Positions 1-7,326 of a stretch of 22,894 nt of DNA are shown here, in pieces. The position numbers were made by a program, and so were the translations under genes. The notes below the pieces were generated by a model. The model made no database searches. It saw only the letters and a list, made by a program, of their open reading frames with translations, and was not told the origin of the DNA. Each line of letters begins with the position of its first letter. Positions within the stretch are counted from its first letter, which is position 1. The stretch is from Soonwooa sp. (lineage in GTDB: Bacteria; Bacteroidota; Bacteroidia; Flavobacteriales; Weeksellaceae). The stretch lies in assembly GCF_030151385.1 (NCBI RefSeq), contig NZ_JASLDS010000005.1, forward strand, positions 1 to 22,894, given 5' to 3'.

Positions 1-2
1 AC

Positions 3-33
3 AAAAAAAGCTTCCGGAAAATCCGAAAGCTTT
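3..33 (-). terminator. Rho-independent terminator of rpmE2
   Basis: Read on the minus strand this is a 12-bp stem (AAAGCTTTCGGA pairing with TCCGGAAGCTTT, one G-U wobble), a TTT loop and a run of seven T residues. It lies about 25 bases after the rpmE2 stop codon and has the classic intrinsic terminator form. It should end the rpmE2 transcript. Confidence 0.85.
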
Positions 34-58
34 TATATTTTGCGTTAATTCTCTAAAA

Positions 59-310
59 TTATTTAGCGAATTTTTTGTACTTGTTCATGAACTTATCAAC
101 ACGTCCTGCAGTATCAACTAACTTAGTTTTACCTGTGTAGAAAGGGTGAGAAGTAGAAGAGATTTCCATTTTGATTAATGGATATTCTTGACCTTCGAAT
201 TCGATAGTGTCTTTAGTATCAGCAGTAGATTTGCAAAGGAACATTTCATCGTTACTCATATCTTTGAAAACTACCAATCTATAATTTTCTGGGTGTATAC
301 CTTGTTTCAT
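59..310 (-). CDS. rpmE2: 50S ribosomal protein L31, type B
   Basis: The 83-residue product starts MKQGIHPENYRLVVF and is a structural protein of the large ribosomal subunit. The HPFYTGKTKLVDTAGRVDKF segment near residues 55-73 is the family signature. It has a single cysteine (FLCKS, near residue 26) instead of the four zinc-binding cysteines of type A L31, which makes it the zinc-independent C-minus paralogue. Length is as expected for the type B family. It is monocistronic here, with its own promoter (390-420) and terminator (3-33), and is not functionally linked to the paa genes beside it. In some bacteria type B L31 is induced by zinc limitation; no Zur-like operator was recognised here. 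Confidence 0.96.
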   Translation of the reverse strand: MKQGIHPENYRLVVFKDMSNDEMFLCKSTADTKDTIEFEGQEYPLIKMEISSTSHPFYTGKTKLVDTAGRVDKFMNKYKKFAK

Positions 311-389
311 TTCAGAATTTTTTAAAAATTTTTGTTTAAATATGAGTTTCGGACGTAATGGCTTCCTACTACTCTGGTATTTGAGATTG

Positions 390-420
390 CAAAATTAAAC
401 AATATTTTTTAATCTACAAA
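390..420 (-). promoter_or_regulatory. Bacteroidota-type promoter of rpmE2
   Basis: On the minus strand the -33 element TTTG (417-420), a 19-nt spacer and the -7 element TAATTTTG (390-397) match the TTTG-N19-TAnnTTTG consensus of Bacteroidota primary sigma factors. Transcription should begin near 383-385 and leave a leader of roughly 70 nt before the ATG at 310. Ribosomal protein leaders are often regulatory, but only weak pairing is visible in this one. Confidence 0.75.
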
Positions 421-437
421 TCTTTTATTAAAATTAT

Positions 438-583
438 TTGGGCGTGTCCCTTTGTTTTTTTCCTAAACTTTGGCCATCCAAAAAAACAAGTGGGTCGCTA
501 CGTTCGCTTCTATCTTTTGTAATTGGCGCTTCGACTTCGCTCAGCGACCATTACAAAAGGATATCCGCTACCATCGCTCACGC
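438..583. repeat. Three-part palindromic intergenic element (type B)
   Basis: The ends GGGCGTG (440-446) and CACGC (579-583) can pair as an outer stem. Inside are two hairpins. The first has CCCTTTGTTTTTTT opposite AAAAAAACAAGTGGG. The second has ATCTTTTGTAATTGGCGCT (512-530) opposite AGCGACCATTACAAAAGGAT (543-562), with a TCGACTTCGCTC loop. On the complementary strand the second hairpin reads GATGGTAGCGGATATCCTTTT, which resembles the repeat at 18733-18845. Small open frames across this stretch have no recognisable product and follow the repeat, so they are not called as genes. It lies downstream of the crotonase stop and upstream of the rpmE2 promoter. Confidence 0.7.
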
Positions 584-609
584 GTGCGATTCTCTGTTAC
601 TACTAAACT

Positions 610-643
610 CTTTTGGCGCTCGCTTCGCTCGCGCCACCAAAGC
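610..643 (-). terminator. GC-rich hairpin after the crotonase gene (possible terminator)
   Basis: GGCGC and GCGCC pair around an eleven-base TCGCTTCGCTC loop, extended by CTTT and AAAG with a two-base bulge. It sits about 10 bases beyond the stop codon at 654. On the transcribed minus strand no T run follows, so it is a weak intrinsic terminator at best. It may instead protect the 3' end of the mRNA. Confidence 0.4.
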
Positions 644-653
644 ATTTGTACAA

Positions 654-1409
654 CTATTTCGCTTTAAACTTATTAATAGCGTTAACCGTAAACTCCGACA
701 ATACCAATTGTCCACTAACCGCAGCACGTTCCGTTAACAAATCATCCCAATGTTCGGTACCTTTCCTGAAAATTTCTTTCAGGTGGAACATCGCTTCAGG
801 ATTAGACTTTCCTAGTTTGCCTGCAAGGATTTCGATTTCAGCGTCCATTTCTTCCGTTGTATCGTATACATCTTGGAACATATTTTTTTCACGTGCCCAT
901 TCCGCCGAATAAAATTCGGTAGCGTTGATAGCCAACTGTGCGAAAGCCGCCGTTCCGATTTTCTTTTCTACAACTGGACCGATAACAAAAGGACCAATAC
1001 CAACCGCCAGTTCGCTCAACTTAACTGCAGCATTTTCTGTCGCAAATGTATAATCTGCAGCACAAGCGATACCAACACCGCCACCAACAGCTTTACCATG
1101 AATTCTCGCAATAATCAACTTTGGTGATTTGCGCATCGCGTTGATAACATTGGCGAAACCAGAGAAAAATACTTTTCCTGTTTCGAAATCTTTAATCGAG
1201 ATTAACTCATCGAAAGAAGCGCCAGCACAAAAGGCTTTTTCGCCAGCACTTTTTAGGACGATAACTTTTACGTCGTTATTTTTTCCAAGCTCGTCGATTT
1301 CGTTAGCCAAGTTCTTTAATTGACTTCCTGGCATCGAGTTACTTTGCGGATGGAAAAACTCAATTGTTCCGATTCCGTTTTCAATATTTGATTTTACGTA
1401 TGCTTCCAT
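654..1409 (-). CDS. Enoyl-CoA hydratase/isomerase family (crotonase) protein, probable paa pathway enzyme
   Basis: The 251-residue protein has a full crotonase fold. Oxyanion-hole segments are FCAGASFDEL (near 60-70) and HGKAVGGGVGIA (near 104-115). The catalytic glutamate equivalent to rat hydratase Glu164 is present in SELAVGIG. The position equivalent to Glu144 (GGGCEL in rat) is glycine here, a pattern I recall from Bacteroidota methylglutaconyl-CoA-hydratase-like crotonases. Placement after paaZ suggests it acts as the 2,3-dehydroadipyl-CoA hydratase (PaaF role) or the epoxide/oxepin isomerase (PaaG role). It lacks the Asp of the PaaG GLIPDCGG motif (the same region reads GIGPFVIG), so PaaF-like is slightly favoured. 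It is separated from paaZ by 421 bases of repeats, so it may be transcribed separately. Confidence 0.85.
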   Translation of the reverse strand: MEAYVKSNIENGIGTIEFFHPQSNSMPGSQLKNLANEIDELGKNNDVKVIVLKSAGEKAFCAGASFDELISIKDFETGKVFFSGFANVINAMRKSPKLIIARIHGKAVGGGVGIACAADYTFATENAAVKLSELAVGIGPFVIGPVVEKKIGTAAFAQLAINATEFYSAEWAREKNMFQDVYDTTEEMDAEIEILAGKLGKSNPEAMFHLKEIFRKGTEHWDDLLTERAAVSGQLVLSEFTVNAINKFKAK

Positions 1410-1456
1410 TATTTTTTTTAAATTGAATTTGTATTAAATTTGGTTTATTATATGCA

Positions 1457-1628
1457 TTGTGTATTTTGAAAATTTCAGTCATAAAACCGTCAATTCGAGT
1501 GAAATTCTGTAAGAATTTTGTATCGAGAATGCAGTTTTAGAAGATAAAATTCTGTTCTCGATATAATTTTTATTCATTTCATTACTAAAAATCACTCGAA
1601 CTGACGAATTTTACTTCAAAATACACAA
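1457..1628. repeat. 172-bp imperfect palindromic intergenic repeat
   Basis: The outer arms are TTGTGTATTTTGAA (1457-1470) and its exact complement TTCAAAATACACAA (1615-1628). Further in, CGTCAATTCGAGTGA pairs with TCACTCGAACTGACG. The core is TATCGAGAA...TTTTA opposite TAAAA...TTCTCGATA around a five-base loop. It lies between the crotonase and paaZ genes. No open frame is convincing here. I recall similar GTCAGTTCGAGTG/CGAGAAC palindromes from other flavobacterial genomes, but could not check. Confidence 0.75.
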
Positions 1629-1656
1629 CAAGTTTTTGTTAGCAAAAAGCAATTTG

Positions 1657-1700
1657 TTTTCGATACAATTTTCATGAAAAATCGCTCAAACTGATGTTAC
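1657..1700. repeat. Degenerate partial copy of the adjacent palindrome
   Basis: TTTTCGATACAATTTTCATG followed by AAAAATCGCTCAAACTGATG resembles the right half of the 1457-1628 palindrome (CTCGATATAATTTTTATTC then AAAAATCACTCGAACTGACG). It looks like a decayed half copy. With the palindrome and the 1738-1821 repeat it fills the 421-base gap before paaZ. Confidence 0.5.
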
Positions 1701-1737
1701 TTTTCTTATTAACTCAATATTTCTAATTAACAGCAAT

Positions 1738-1821
1738 CCGCAGCCCGACTTGAACGGAGCTCTTTTTGCCGAAACAAAGTGTAGGCAAAAAAGCGGGAGT
1801 GGAAGGCGGAAATAGCTGCCC
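1738..1821 (-). repeat. Type A palindromic repeat, copy 1, downstream of paaZ
   Basis: On the minus strand it begins GGGCAGCTATTTCCGCC nine bases after the paaZ stop codon and ends GTCGGGCTGCGG. The ends pair (GCAGC with GCTGC) and the centre is a hairpin of CTTTTTTGCC opposite GGCAAAAAG. Two homologous copies sit in the same position and orientation after paaB and paaE. The run of T residues inside the left stem suggests a terminator-like or mRNA-end role (inference). Confidence 0.75.
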
Positions 1822-1830
1822 AAAAAAAAT

Positions 1831-3879
1831 TTAGTCTTGATTTAACATTTTCACCATCGTCAAAATCGTCGCAATGGCAACCGTCTCGCCAGTTTCGTCA
1901 TAGACATCCACCAACCAACGCACGATACCTTTTGCTACATCATCGGCATCTTTCTTCTCCTGCGAAATTTTTTCTTTACAAGTAAAGCGAACACCCATCG
2001 TCGAGCCTGGATAAACTGGCTTCACAAAACGACACTCGTCCAAACCGTAGTTCAGTAAAACTGGACCTTTTTTAGCTTGAACAAAAAGTCCCGCCGCCTT
2101 CGACAACAAATAATAACCGTGCACCACATTGCGCTCGAAAATTGTCCCTTCCAACGATGTCGCATCCACGTGTGCATAGAAATTATCGCCCGACAAAGCA
2201 GCAAATGCGTTGATGTCCGACTGCTGAATAGTATGTTTTGCCGTGATTAGCGTATCACCGACTTTTATCTCTTCAAAATATTTTGCGAATGGATGTTTGT
2301 CATCCTCGATATAATCTGCTCCATATTGATATTGCTGCGTAATCGCCGTCAACTTGTTAGGCGAACCTTGCACCGCTGTACGTTGCATATAATGAAGCAC
2401 ACCGCGTTTTCCGCCCATTTCTTCACCACCACCTGCACGTCCCGGACCACCGTGAACCAACAATGGCAACGGCGAACCGTGACCTGTAGATTCTTTGATG
2501 CAATCCGCATCCAACACAACGATACGACCATGAAGCGAACCTGCATTAAGTACAAATTCGGTTGCGATATCGTTATCAGCTGTCACTATGGAACAAACCA
2601 ACGAACCTTTCCCCATACGCACCAACTCGATTGCTTCGGCTGTGTTATTGTAAGGAATAATCGTTGACACTGGTCCGAAAGCTTCGATATTGTGAACATC
2701 CGTTTTGTTGAACGGATCATTATTTAAAAACAAAATTGGTGAAATAAATGAGCCTTTACTTTTGTCTGCGCCTGTTACTTCGAAATTGTCTAAATCCCCG
2801 AAAACGATTTCTTGAGATTTGGCAAGTTCTTCAACTTTTTCACGAACTTCTTTAACTTGAGCTGCACCAGCCAAAGCGCCCATTCGGACACCTTCAACAT
2901 TAGGATCACCGATTTTTGTCGTTGACAAACGTTGACCTAAAGCAATCTGAACATCTTCAACTAAATTAGCCGGTACAATTGCACGACGAACGGCTGTACA
3001 CTTCTGTCCAGCTTTGGTTGTCATCTCGCGTGTAACCTCTTTAATGAAAATATCAAATTCTACAGAACCTGGTTTTACATCTTCTCCAAGAACACAAGCG
3101 TTAAGTGAATCTGCTTCTAGGTTAAACGGAACGCCTTCTGCAGTAATTCTTGGATGCGCTTTCAACATTTGTCCTGTTGAGGCCGAACCTGTAAATGTCA
3201 CAACATCTTCTGACTCTACGAAATCTAAAATTCCGTTAGCTGAACCTGTGATTAATTGCAATGCGCCTTCTGGAAGAATATTAGATTCGATGATTGCACG
3301 AACAACCGCTTCTGTTAAAAACGAAGTGATGGTTGCAGGTTTTACAATCGCAGGAACTCCAGCTAAAAGGTTAACGGCAATCTTCTCCAACATTCCCCAA
3401 ACTGGAAAGTTGAATGCATTGATATGAATTGCAACACCACGTTTTGGTGTCATAATATGCGTCCCAATGAAAGTTCCGTTTTTGGATAATCTGTGTGTAT
3501 CACCTTCTACATAAAAAGGCTGATCACCAAACTGACGACGTAATGATGCATTGGCAAATAAGTTACCAATACCACCTTCAATGTCAACCCAAGAATCTGC
3601 TCTTGTTGCTCCTGTCGCCCAAGAAACGGTATAGAATTCTTCTTTGCGTTCCATAAGGTACAAGGCTAATTTCTTTAGCATCAAACCTCTTTCTTGGAAT
3701 GTCATTTTGCGAAGTTTTGGACCACCAACTGTACGGGCATAATCCATCATCGCACCAAAGTCTAAACCTGCTGACGATGCCGTTGCAATTTCAGCACCAG
3801 TGATTGCGTTATATAACATTTGACCTTCGGTAGAACCTTTGGTCCATTTTCCTAAAGCGAAATTTTCTAATTGATTCAT
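1831..3879 (-). CDS. paaZ: Bifunctional oxepin-CoA hydrolase / 3-oxo-5,6-dehydrosuberyl-CoA semialdehyde dehydrogenase
   Basis: PaaZ opens the seven-membered oxepin-CoA ring and oxidises the resulting aldehyde with NADP+. The 682 residues match the known family (E. coli about 681). Residues 1-515 form an aldehyde dehydrogenase domain: NAFNFPVW near 154-161, FTGSASTG near 229-236, the general base Glu255 in NLEAD, and nucleophile Cys294 in GQKCTA. Residues 530-682 form a MaoC-type (R)-hydratase domain with Asp565 and His570 in SGDNFYAH. All key residues are present, so both activities are expected. The ATG at 3879 gives the standard N-terminus. It lies 79 bases after paaJ, probably in the paaD-H-J-Z transcript, and is followed by a type A palindrome. 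Confidence 0.97.
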   Translation of the reverse strand: MNQLENFALGKWTKGSTEGQMLYNAITGAEIATASSAGLDFGAMMDYARTVGGPKLRKMTFQERGLMLKKLALYLMERKEEFYTVSWATGATRADSWVDIEGGIGNLFANASLRRQFGDQPFYVEGDTHRLSKNGTFIGTHIMTPKRGVAIHINAFNFPVWGMLEKIAVNLLAGVPAIVKPATITSFLTEAVVRAIIESNILPEGALQLITGSANGILDFVESEDVVTFTGSASTGQMLKAHPRITAEGVPFNLEADSLNACVLGEDVKPGSVEFDIFIKEVTREMTTKAGQKCTAVRRAIVPANLVEDVQIALGQRLSTTKIGDPNVEGVRMGALAGAAQVKEVREKVEELAKSQEIVFGDLDNFEVTGADKSKGSFISPILFLNNDPFNKTDVHNIEAFGPVSTIIPYNNTAEAIELVRMGKGSLVCSIVTADNDIATEFVLNAGSLHGRIVVLDADCIKESTGHGSPLPLLVHGGPGRAGGGEEMGGKRGVLHYMQRTAVQGSPNKLTAITQQYQYGADYIEDDKHPFAKYFEEIKVGDTLITAKHTIQQSDINAFAALSGDNFYAHVDATSLEGTIFERNVVHGYYLLSKAAGLFVQAKKGPVLLNYGLDECRFVKPVYPGSTMGVRFTCKEKISQEKKDADDVAKGIVRWLVDVYDETGETVAIATILTMVKMLNQD

Positions 3880-3958
3880 TTGTAATTGGTATTATGTAAA
3901 ATGTACAAAGTCTTTAAAATATGTAAAGAACATCTAAAATTTTAGTACGAACAAATAA

Positions 3959-5164
3959 TTAAACTTTTTCAATAATTACGGCGAAGCCTTGTCCAAGGCC
4001 AACGCACATTGTTGCTAAAGCGTATCTTTTGTTTTGATTTTGTAATTCGTACATCGCCGAATTAAGGATTCTTGCGCCGCTCATTCCCAATGGATGACCT
4101 AATGCGATGGCGCCACCATTTGGATTGATTCTCGAATCGTCATCTGCCAAGCCCCAAGCTCTGATACATGCTAAACTTTGCGCTGCAAAAGCTTCGTTTA
4201 ACTCAATAATATCAATATCGTTAAAAGTAAGACCTGCTTTTTGCAAAGCCAATTCAGCAGCTTTTACAGGACCGATTCCCATTATTCTTGGCTCTACACC
4301 AACAACAGCACTTGACACAATTCTTGCTTTTGGTGTTAAACCAAATTCTTTAATGGCTTGTTCTGACGCGAGAAGATTTGCTGCTGCACCATCATTTAAT
4401 CCTGAAGCATTACCAGCAGTTACTGTTCCATCTTTTTTGAAAGCTGTTCTCAGTTTTCCTAAACCTTCTAAAGTTGTATCGTTTTTAGCAAATTCATCAC
4501 GATCAAAAATGATGTCATCGCCTTTTCTTTGCGGAATATTAACTGCTACAATCTCTTGTGCTAAACGACCGTTTTCTTGTGCAGCTTTCGTTTTCATCTG
4601 AGAATTAAAAGCAAATTGATCTTGGTCATCACGAGAAATATTATCACGCTCTGCAAGATTTTCTGCCGTCTCGCCCATGGCATCAACACCGTACATTTCT
4701 TTCATTTTCGGGTTGATAAAACGCCACCCGAAAGTTGTATCATAGATTTTTGAATCGCCACCAAAAGGTGTTTCTGTTTTTGAAATTACCAATGGACCGC
4801 GTGTCATATTTTCGACACCACCAGAAATCATCAAATCGGCATCACCAACCTGAATTGCTCTTGCCGCATTAATTGCCGCAGATAATCCCGAAGCACAAAG
4901 TCTATTAACCGTCTCGCCAGGAACATGATAGTCTAATCCAGACAGCAAACCAGCCATACGAGCGACATTTCTGTTGTCTTCACCAGCTTGGTTAGCACAA
5001 CCTAGCACGACATCATAAATTCTTTTTTGGTCGATAGTCGTGTTACGCTCCAAAAGTTTTTTAATAACAAAAGCCGCCATGTCATCTGGACGCATCCCAG
5101 ATAAGCTTCCTTTTAGTTTTCCAATTGGTGTACGAACACCGTCTACAATATATACTTGGTTCAT
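3959..5164 (-). CDS. paaJ: 3-oxoadipyl-CoA / 3-oxo-5,6-dehydrosuberyl-CoA thiolase
   Basis: This 401-residue thiolase cleaves 3-oxoadipyl-CoA to succinyl-CoA and acetyl-CoA, and also 3-oxo-5,6-dehydrosuberyl-CoA earlier in the phenylacetate route. The nucleophilic Cys is at about residue 90 in VNRLCASGLSAA. The GHPLGMSG histidine is near 356, and the second active-site Cys lies in TMCVGLGQG near the C-terminus. The IDIIELNEAFAAQ segment is also typical. Length is exactly that of PaaJ/PcaF. Its place between paaH and paaZ supports the paa role over the general fatty-acid thiolase role. PcaF of the beta-ketoadipate pathway is a close relative and cannot be fully excluded by sequence alone. Confidence 0.95.
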   Translation of the reverse strand: MNQVYIVDGVRTPIGKLKGSLSGMRPDDMAAFVIKKLLERNTTIDQKRIYDVVLGCANQAGEDNRNVARMAGLLSGLDYHVPGETVNRLCASGLSAAINAARAIQVGDADLMISGGVENMTRGPLVISKTETPFGGDSKIYDTTFGWRFINPKMKEMYGVDAMGETAENLAERDNISRDDQDQFAFNSQMKTKAAQENGRLAQEIVAVNIPQRKGDDIIFDRDEFAKNDTTLEGLGKLRTAFKKDGTVTAGNASGLNDGAAANLLASEQAIKEFGLTPKARIVSSAVVGVEPRIMGIGPVKAAELALQKAGLTFNDIDIIELNEAFAAQSLACIRAWGLADDDSRINPNGGAIALGHPLGMSGARILNSAMYELQNQNKRYALATMCVGLGQGFAVIIEKV

Positions 5165-5219
5165 AATATTCTATTGATACTTTTATTAGTGTTTGGTGTA
5201 TAGTTTTTCGTATTTAGTT

Positions 5220-6374
5220 TTAATAAAAAGTTTTATTTTCTTTAGCTAAACAACGGATAATAGGACTGCAACGGTAACGATCTTCATGGTAGAAGCTATA
5301 AAGTTCATCCAATTCTTTTTCTAAATTTTGAAGTCCAAATTCGTCTGCCCAAGCTAAAAGCCCTTTCGGATAGTTAACGCCTTTAGTCATTGCAACATCA
5401 ATATCTTCAACAGATGCAATATTTAAGAAATAAGCATCTGCTGCTTCATTCATCAACATTATTAAAACTCTTTTAAAAATTTTTTCTAATAGTTCTGGAT
5501 TTGTATTTGGCTCTGGTTGTGTCGCATTTTCGGAATAGTCATAAAAACCTCTACCCGATTTTCTACCATAAAATCCAGCTTCAAATAATCGTTTCTGAGT
5601 AAACGATGGCTTGAATTTTGGATCGTAAAAAAACTCTTTGAAAACACTTTCAGTAACGCGATAGTTAACGTCATGACCGATAAAATCCATCAACTGGAAA
5701 GGTCCCATTCGGAAACCTCCCAAGCTTGTCATCGCATAATCAATCGTTGCACAATCTGCAACACCCTCTTCTAAAATTCGGATTGCTTCTCCATAAAAAG
5801 GTCTCGCTACACGATTGACGATAAATCCTGGTGTATCTTTTGCAATAGCAGGAAGTTTTCTCCAGCTTTCAACTAAAGACTTCGTTTTTGAAACTAAAGC
5901 AGGATCAGTCTGAACAGCTGGGATAATCTCTACCAAAGCCATCAAAGGTGCTGGATTAAAAAAGTGAATTCCAATAACACGATTAGGTTTTTGACAAGAC
6001 GCTGCAATAGATGCCATCGACAGCGAAGAGGTATTACTCGCCAAAATACAATCCTCAGAAACTAAATTTTCTAATTTTTGAAACAAATCTTTTTTGATAT
6101 CTAAATCTTCAATAATCGCTTCAATTATTAATTCGGAATGCGAAAGTTCATCTAGTTTATTAACTAATCGAATTTTACTAAAATAAAGTTCAGAATCTTC
6201 TAAAGAAATTTTTCCTTTGTCAGCCAACTTTTGAAAGGTTGCTTCTAGATTGGCACCAGCTTTCTCTAACGCAATCGGATTGCTATCGTACAAACAAACA
6301 TCATTGCCTGCCATCGCCACAACTTGAGCAATTCCGCTTCCCATTGCGCCACTTCCTACAATTCCTATTTTCAT
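5220..6374 (-). CDS. paaH: 3-hydroxyacyl-CoA dehydrogenase (3-hydroxyadipyl-CoA dehydrogenase)
   Basis: PaaH oxidises 3-hydroxyadipyl-CoA to 3-oxoadipyl-CoA with NAD+. The Rossmann motif GIVGSGAMGSGIAQ is at residues 4-17. The catalytic His is in VIGIHFFNPAPLMALVEI, with its Glu partner at the end of that motif, and SNTSSLS supplies conserved Ser and Asn. NRVARPFYGEAIRILEEG opens the first C-terminal dimerisation domain, and a second, shorter copy follows from about residue 300 (MLMNEAADAYFLN). At 384 residues it is longer than single-domain enzymes (about 285) and shorter than proteobacterial PaaH (about 475). It lies 29 bases after paaD and 55 before paaJ. Confidence 0.93.
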   Translation of the reverse strand: MKIGIVGSGAMGSGIAQVVAMAGNDVCLYDSNPIALEKAGANLEATFQKLADKGKISLEDSELYFSKIRLVNKLDELSHSELIIEAIIEDLDIKKDLFQKLENLVSEDCILASNTSSLSMASIAASCQKPNRVIGIHFFNPAPLMALVEIIPAVQTDPALVSKTKSLVESWRKLPAIAKDTPGFIVNRVARPFYGEAIRILEEGVADCATIDYAMTSLGGFRMGPFQLMDFIGHDVNYRVTESVFKEFFYDPKFKPSFTQKRLFEAGFYGRKSGRGFYDYSENATQPEPNTNPELLEKIFKRVLIMLMNEAADAYFLNIASVEDIDVAMTKGVNYPKGLLAWADEFGLQNLEKELDELYSFYHEDRYRCSPIIRCLAKENKTFY

Positions 6375-6403
6375 TTATTTTTTGATATTAGATTTTCTAT
6401 TTA

Positions 6404-6892
6404 TTAATGACATTTGAAATAGTCAAATGGTTCGCGACAGTCCTCACATTGATACAATGCCTTACAAGCCGTCGATCCAAATTGGCTTATCAATTTTGTA
6501 TGTATTGATCCACAATGTGGACACGGTACTTCATCAGGTTTTGCAAACAAATCGTCTTGATTGCTTTTAGAATAAACTGGTGGTGCAATGCCGTAAGCTT
6601 TCAGCTTTTCTTTTGCTTCTGTAGTCATCCAATCAGTCGTCCAAGCTGGACTTAAACGATTGGTTAACTTTATATTCTTTACACCTTTCTCAATAAGCTT
6701 TAGCCTAATCGACATATTGATCATTGATGTTGCCGGACAACCTGAATAAGTGGGCGTCACAACAACTTCTACTTCATCATCTTTGATAAGAACTTCTCTG
6801 ACAATGCCAAGCTCCAAAATATTAAGCACAGGAACTTCTGGATCCTGTACTTCACTTAAAAACTCCCATATTTGTTCTTCTGTATACTGCAT
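6404..6892 (-). CDS. paaD: 1,2-phenylacetyl-CoA epoxidase subunit PaaD
   Basis: This 162-residue protein belongs to the MIP18/DUF59 family and is required in vivo for the ring-epoxidising PaaABCE complex, probably for iron or Fe-S assembly. The N-terminal MIP18 domain has DPEVPVLNILELGIVREV (near 17-34) and VVVTPTYSGCPATSMI, with the conserved cysteine in SGCPA. The C-terminal part has a zinc-ribbon-like set of cysteines: PCPHCGS and CEDC, plus TACKA and a terminal KCH. Length fits PaaD. It is separated from paaC by a 434-base hairpin-rich gap, which is unusual because paaABCD genes are normally adjacent. It probably starts the paaD-H-J-Z transcript or is read through from upstream. Confidence 0.95.
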   Translation of the reverse strand: MQYTEEQIWEFLSEVQDPEVPVLNILELGIVREVLIKDDEVEVVVTPTYSGCPATSMINMSIRLKLIEKGVKNIKLTNRLSPAWTTDWMTTEAKEKLKAYGIAPPVYSKSNQDDLFAKPDEVPCPHCGSIHTKLISQFGSTACKALYQCEDCREPFDYFKCH

Positions 6893-6907
6893 TTCCTATT
6901 ACTACCT

Positions 6908-7319
6908 GATGGGTTACAACCATCCCTACTTTCGGCGGGTTTCACCCACCGTTACTGATATTTGCCATCGGGTTGAAACCCAATGCTATTAATATTCTGC
7001 CACTTCGTGGCAAGCTTATCGTTTTTTTTATTTTGCCAGTGAGTTTCGCCTTCCATTTCCGAGCGGCGGGTTTCACCCACCGTTATGAACATTTGCCACT
7101 TCGTGGCAAGCCCAACACTTTTTTCATTTACCAAAGGAATGACAAATCTTCTTTTTGTTTCATCGGGTTAAAACCCGATGTTATGATAATTCATCTCCCT
7201 TTTTTTGTTGGGTTAGAACCCAACGATATGATAATTCGTCCCATTGGGACTCTACAAGTTGAAGCATATTTTCAAATGTAGAGATTAGCATTATTATGAG
7301 GAGAGCCACGAAGTGGCTC
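6908..7319. repeat. Cluster of short double-hairpin repeats between paaD and paaC
   Basis: The 434-base gap contains at least nine short palindromes. They include CATCGGGTTAAAACCCGATG (7161-7180), GTTGGGTTAGAACCCAAC (7207-7224), two copies of GGCGGGTTTCACCCACC (6934-6950, 7065-7081), two of GCCACTTCGTGGC (6999-7011 and within 7093-7109), GTCCCATTGGGAC (7238-7250) and GAGCCACGAAGTGGCTC (7303-7319). A GGGTT/AACCC palindrome is typically followed, after a linker like TATGATAATTC, by a second palindrome of CCAC/GTGG or CCC/GGG type. The last hairpin lies seven bases past the paaC stop. No gene is convincing within the stretch. Confidence 0.85.
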
Positions 7320-7326
7320 AACTGAT

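Noticed and set aside
438..737. Small open frames on the plus strand over the repeat region before the crotonase
   Set aside because: They run through palindromic repeat sequence and the antisense of the crotonase 3' end; the translations show no recognisable domain.
7273..7280. TACATTTG on the minus strand upstream of paaD as an internal promoter
   Set aside because: The -7 box matches, but no TTTG or TTG lies at the usual distance upstream, so it was not called.
6973..7281. Plus-strand open frame of about 100 codons between paaD and paaC
   Set aside because: The translation simply follows repeated hairpins (PLRGK occurs twice from CACTTCGTGGCAAG copies), so it is a by-product of the repeats.
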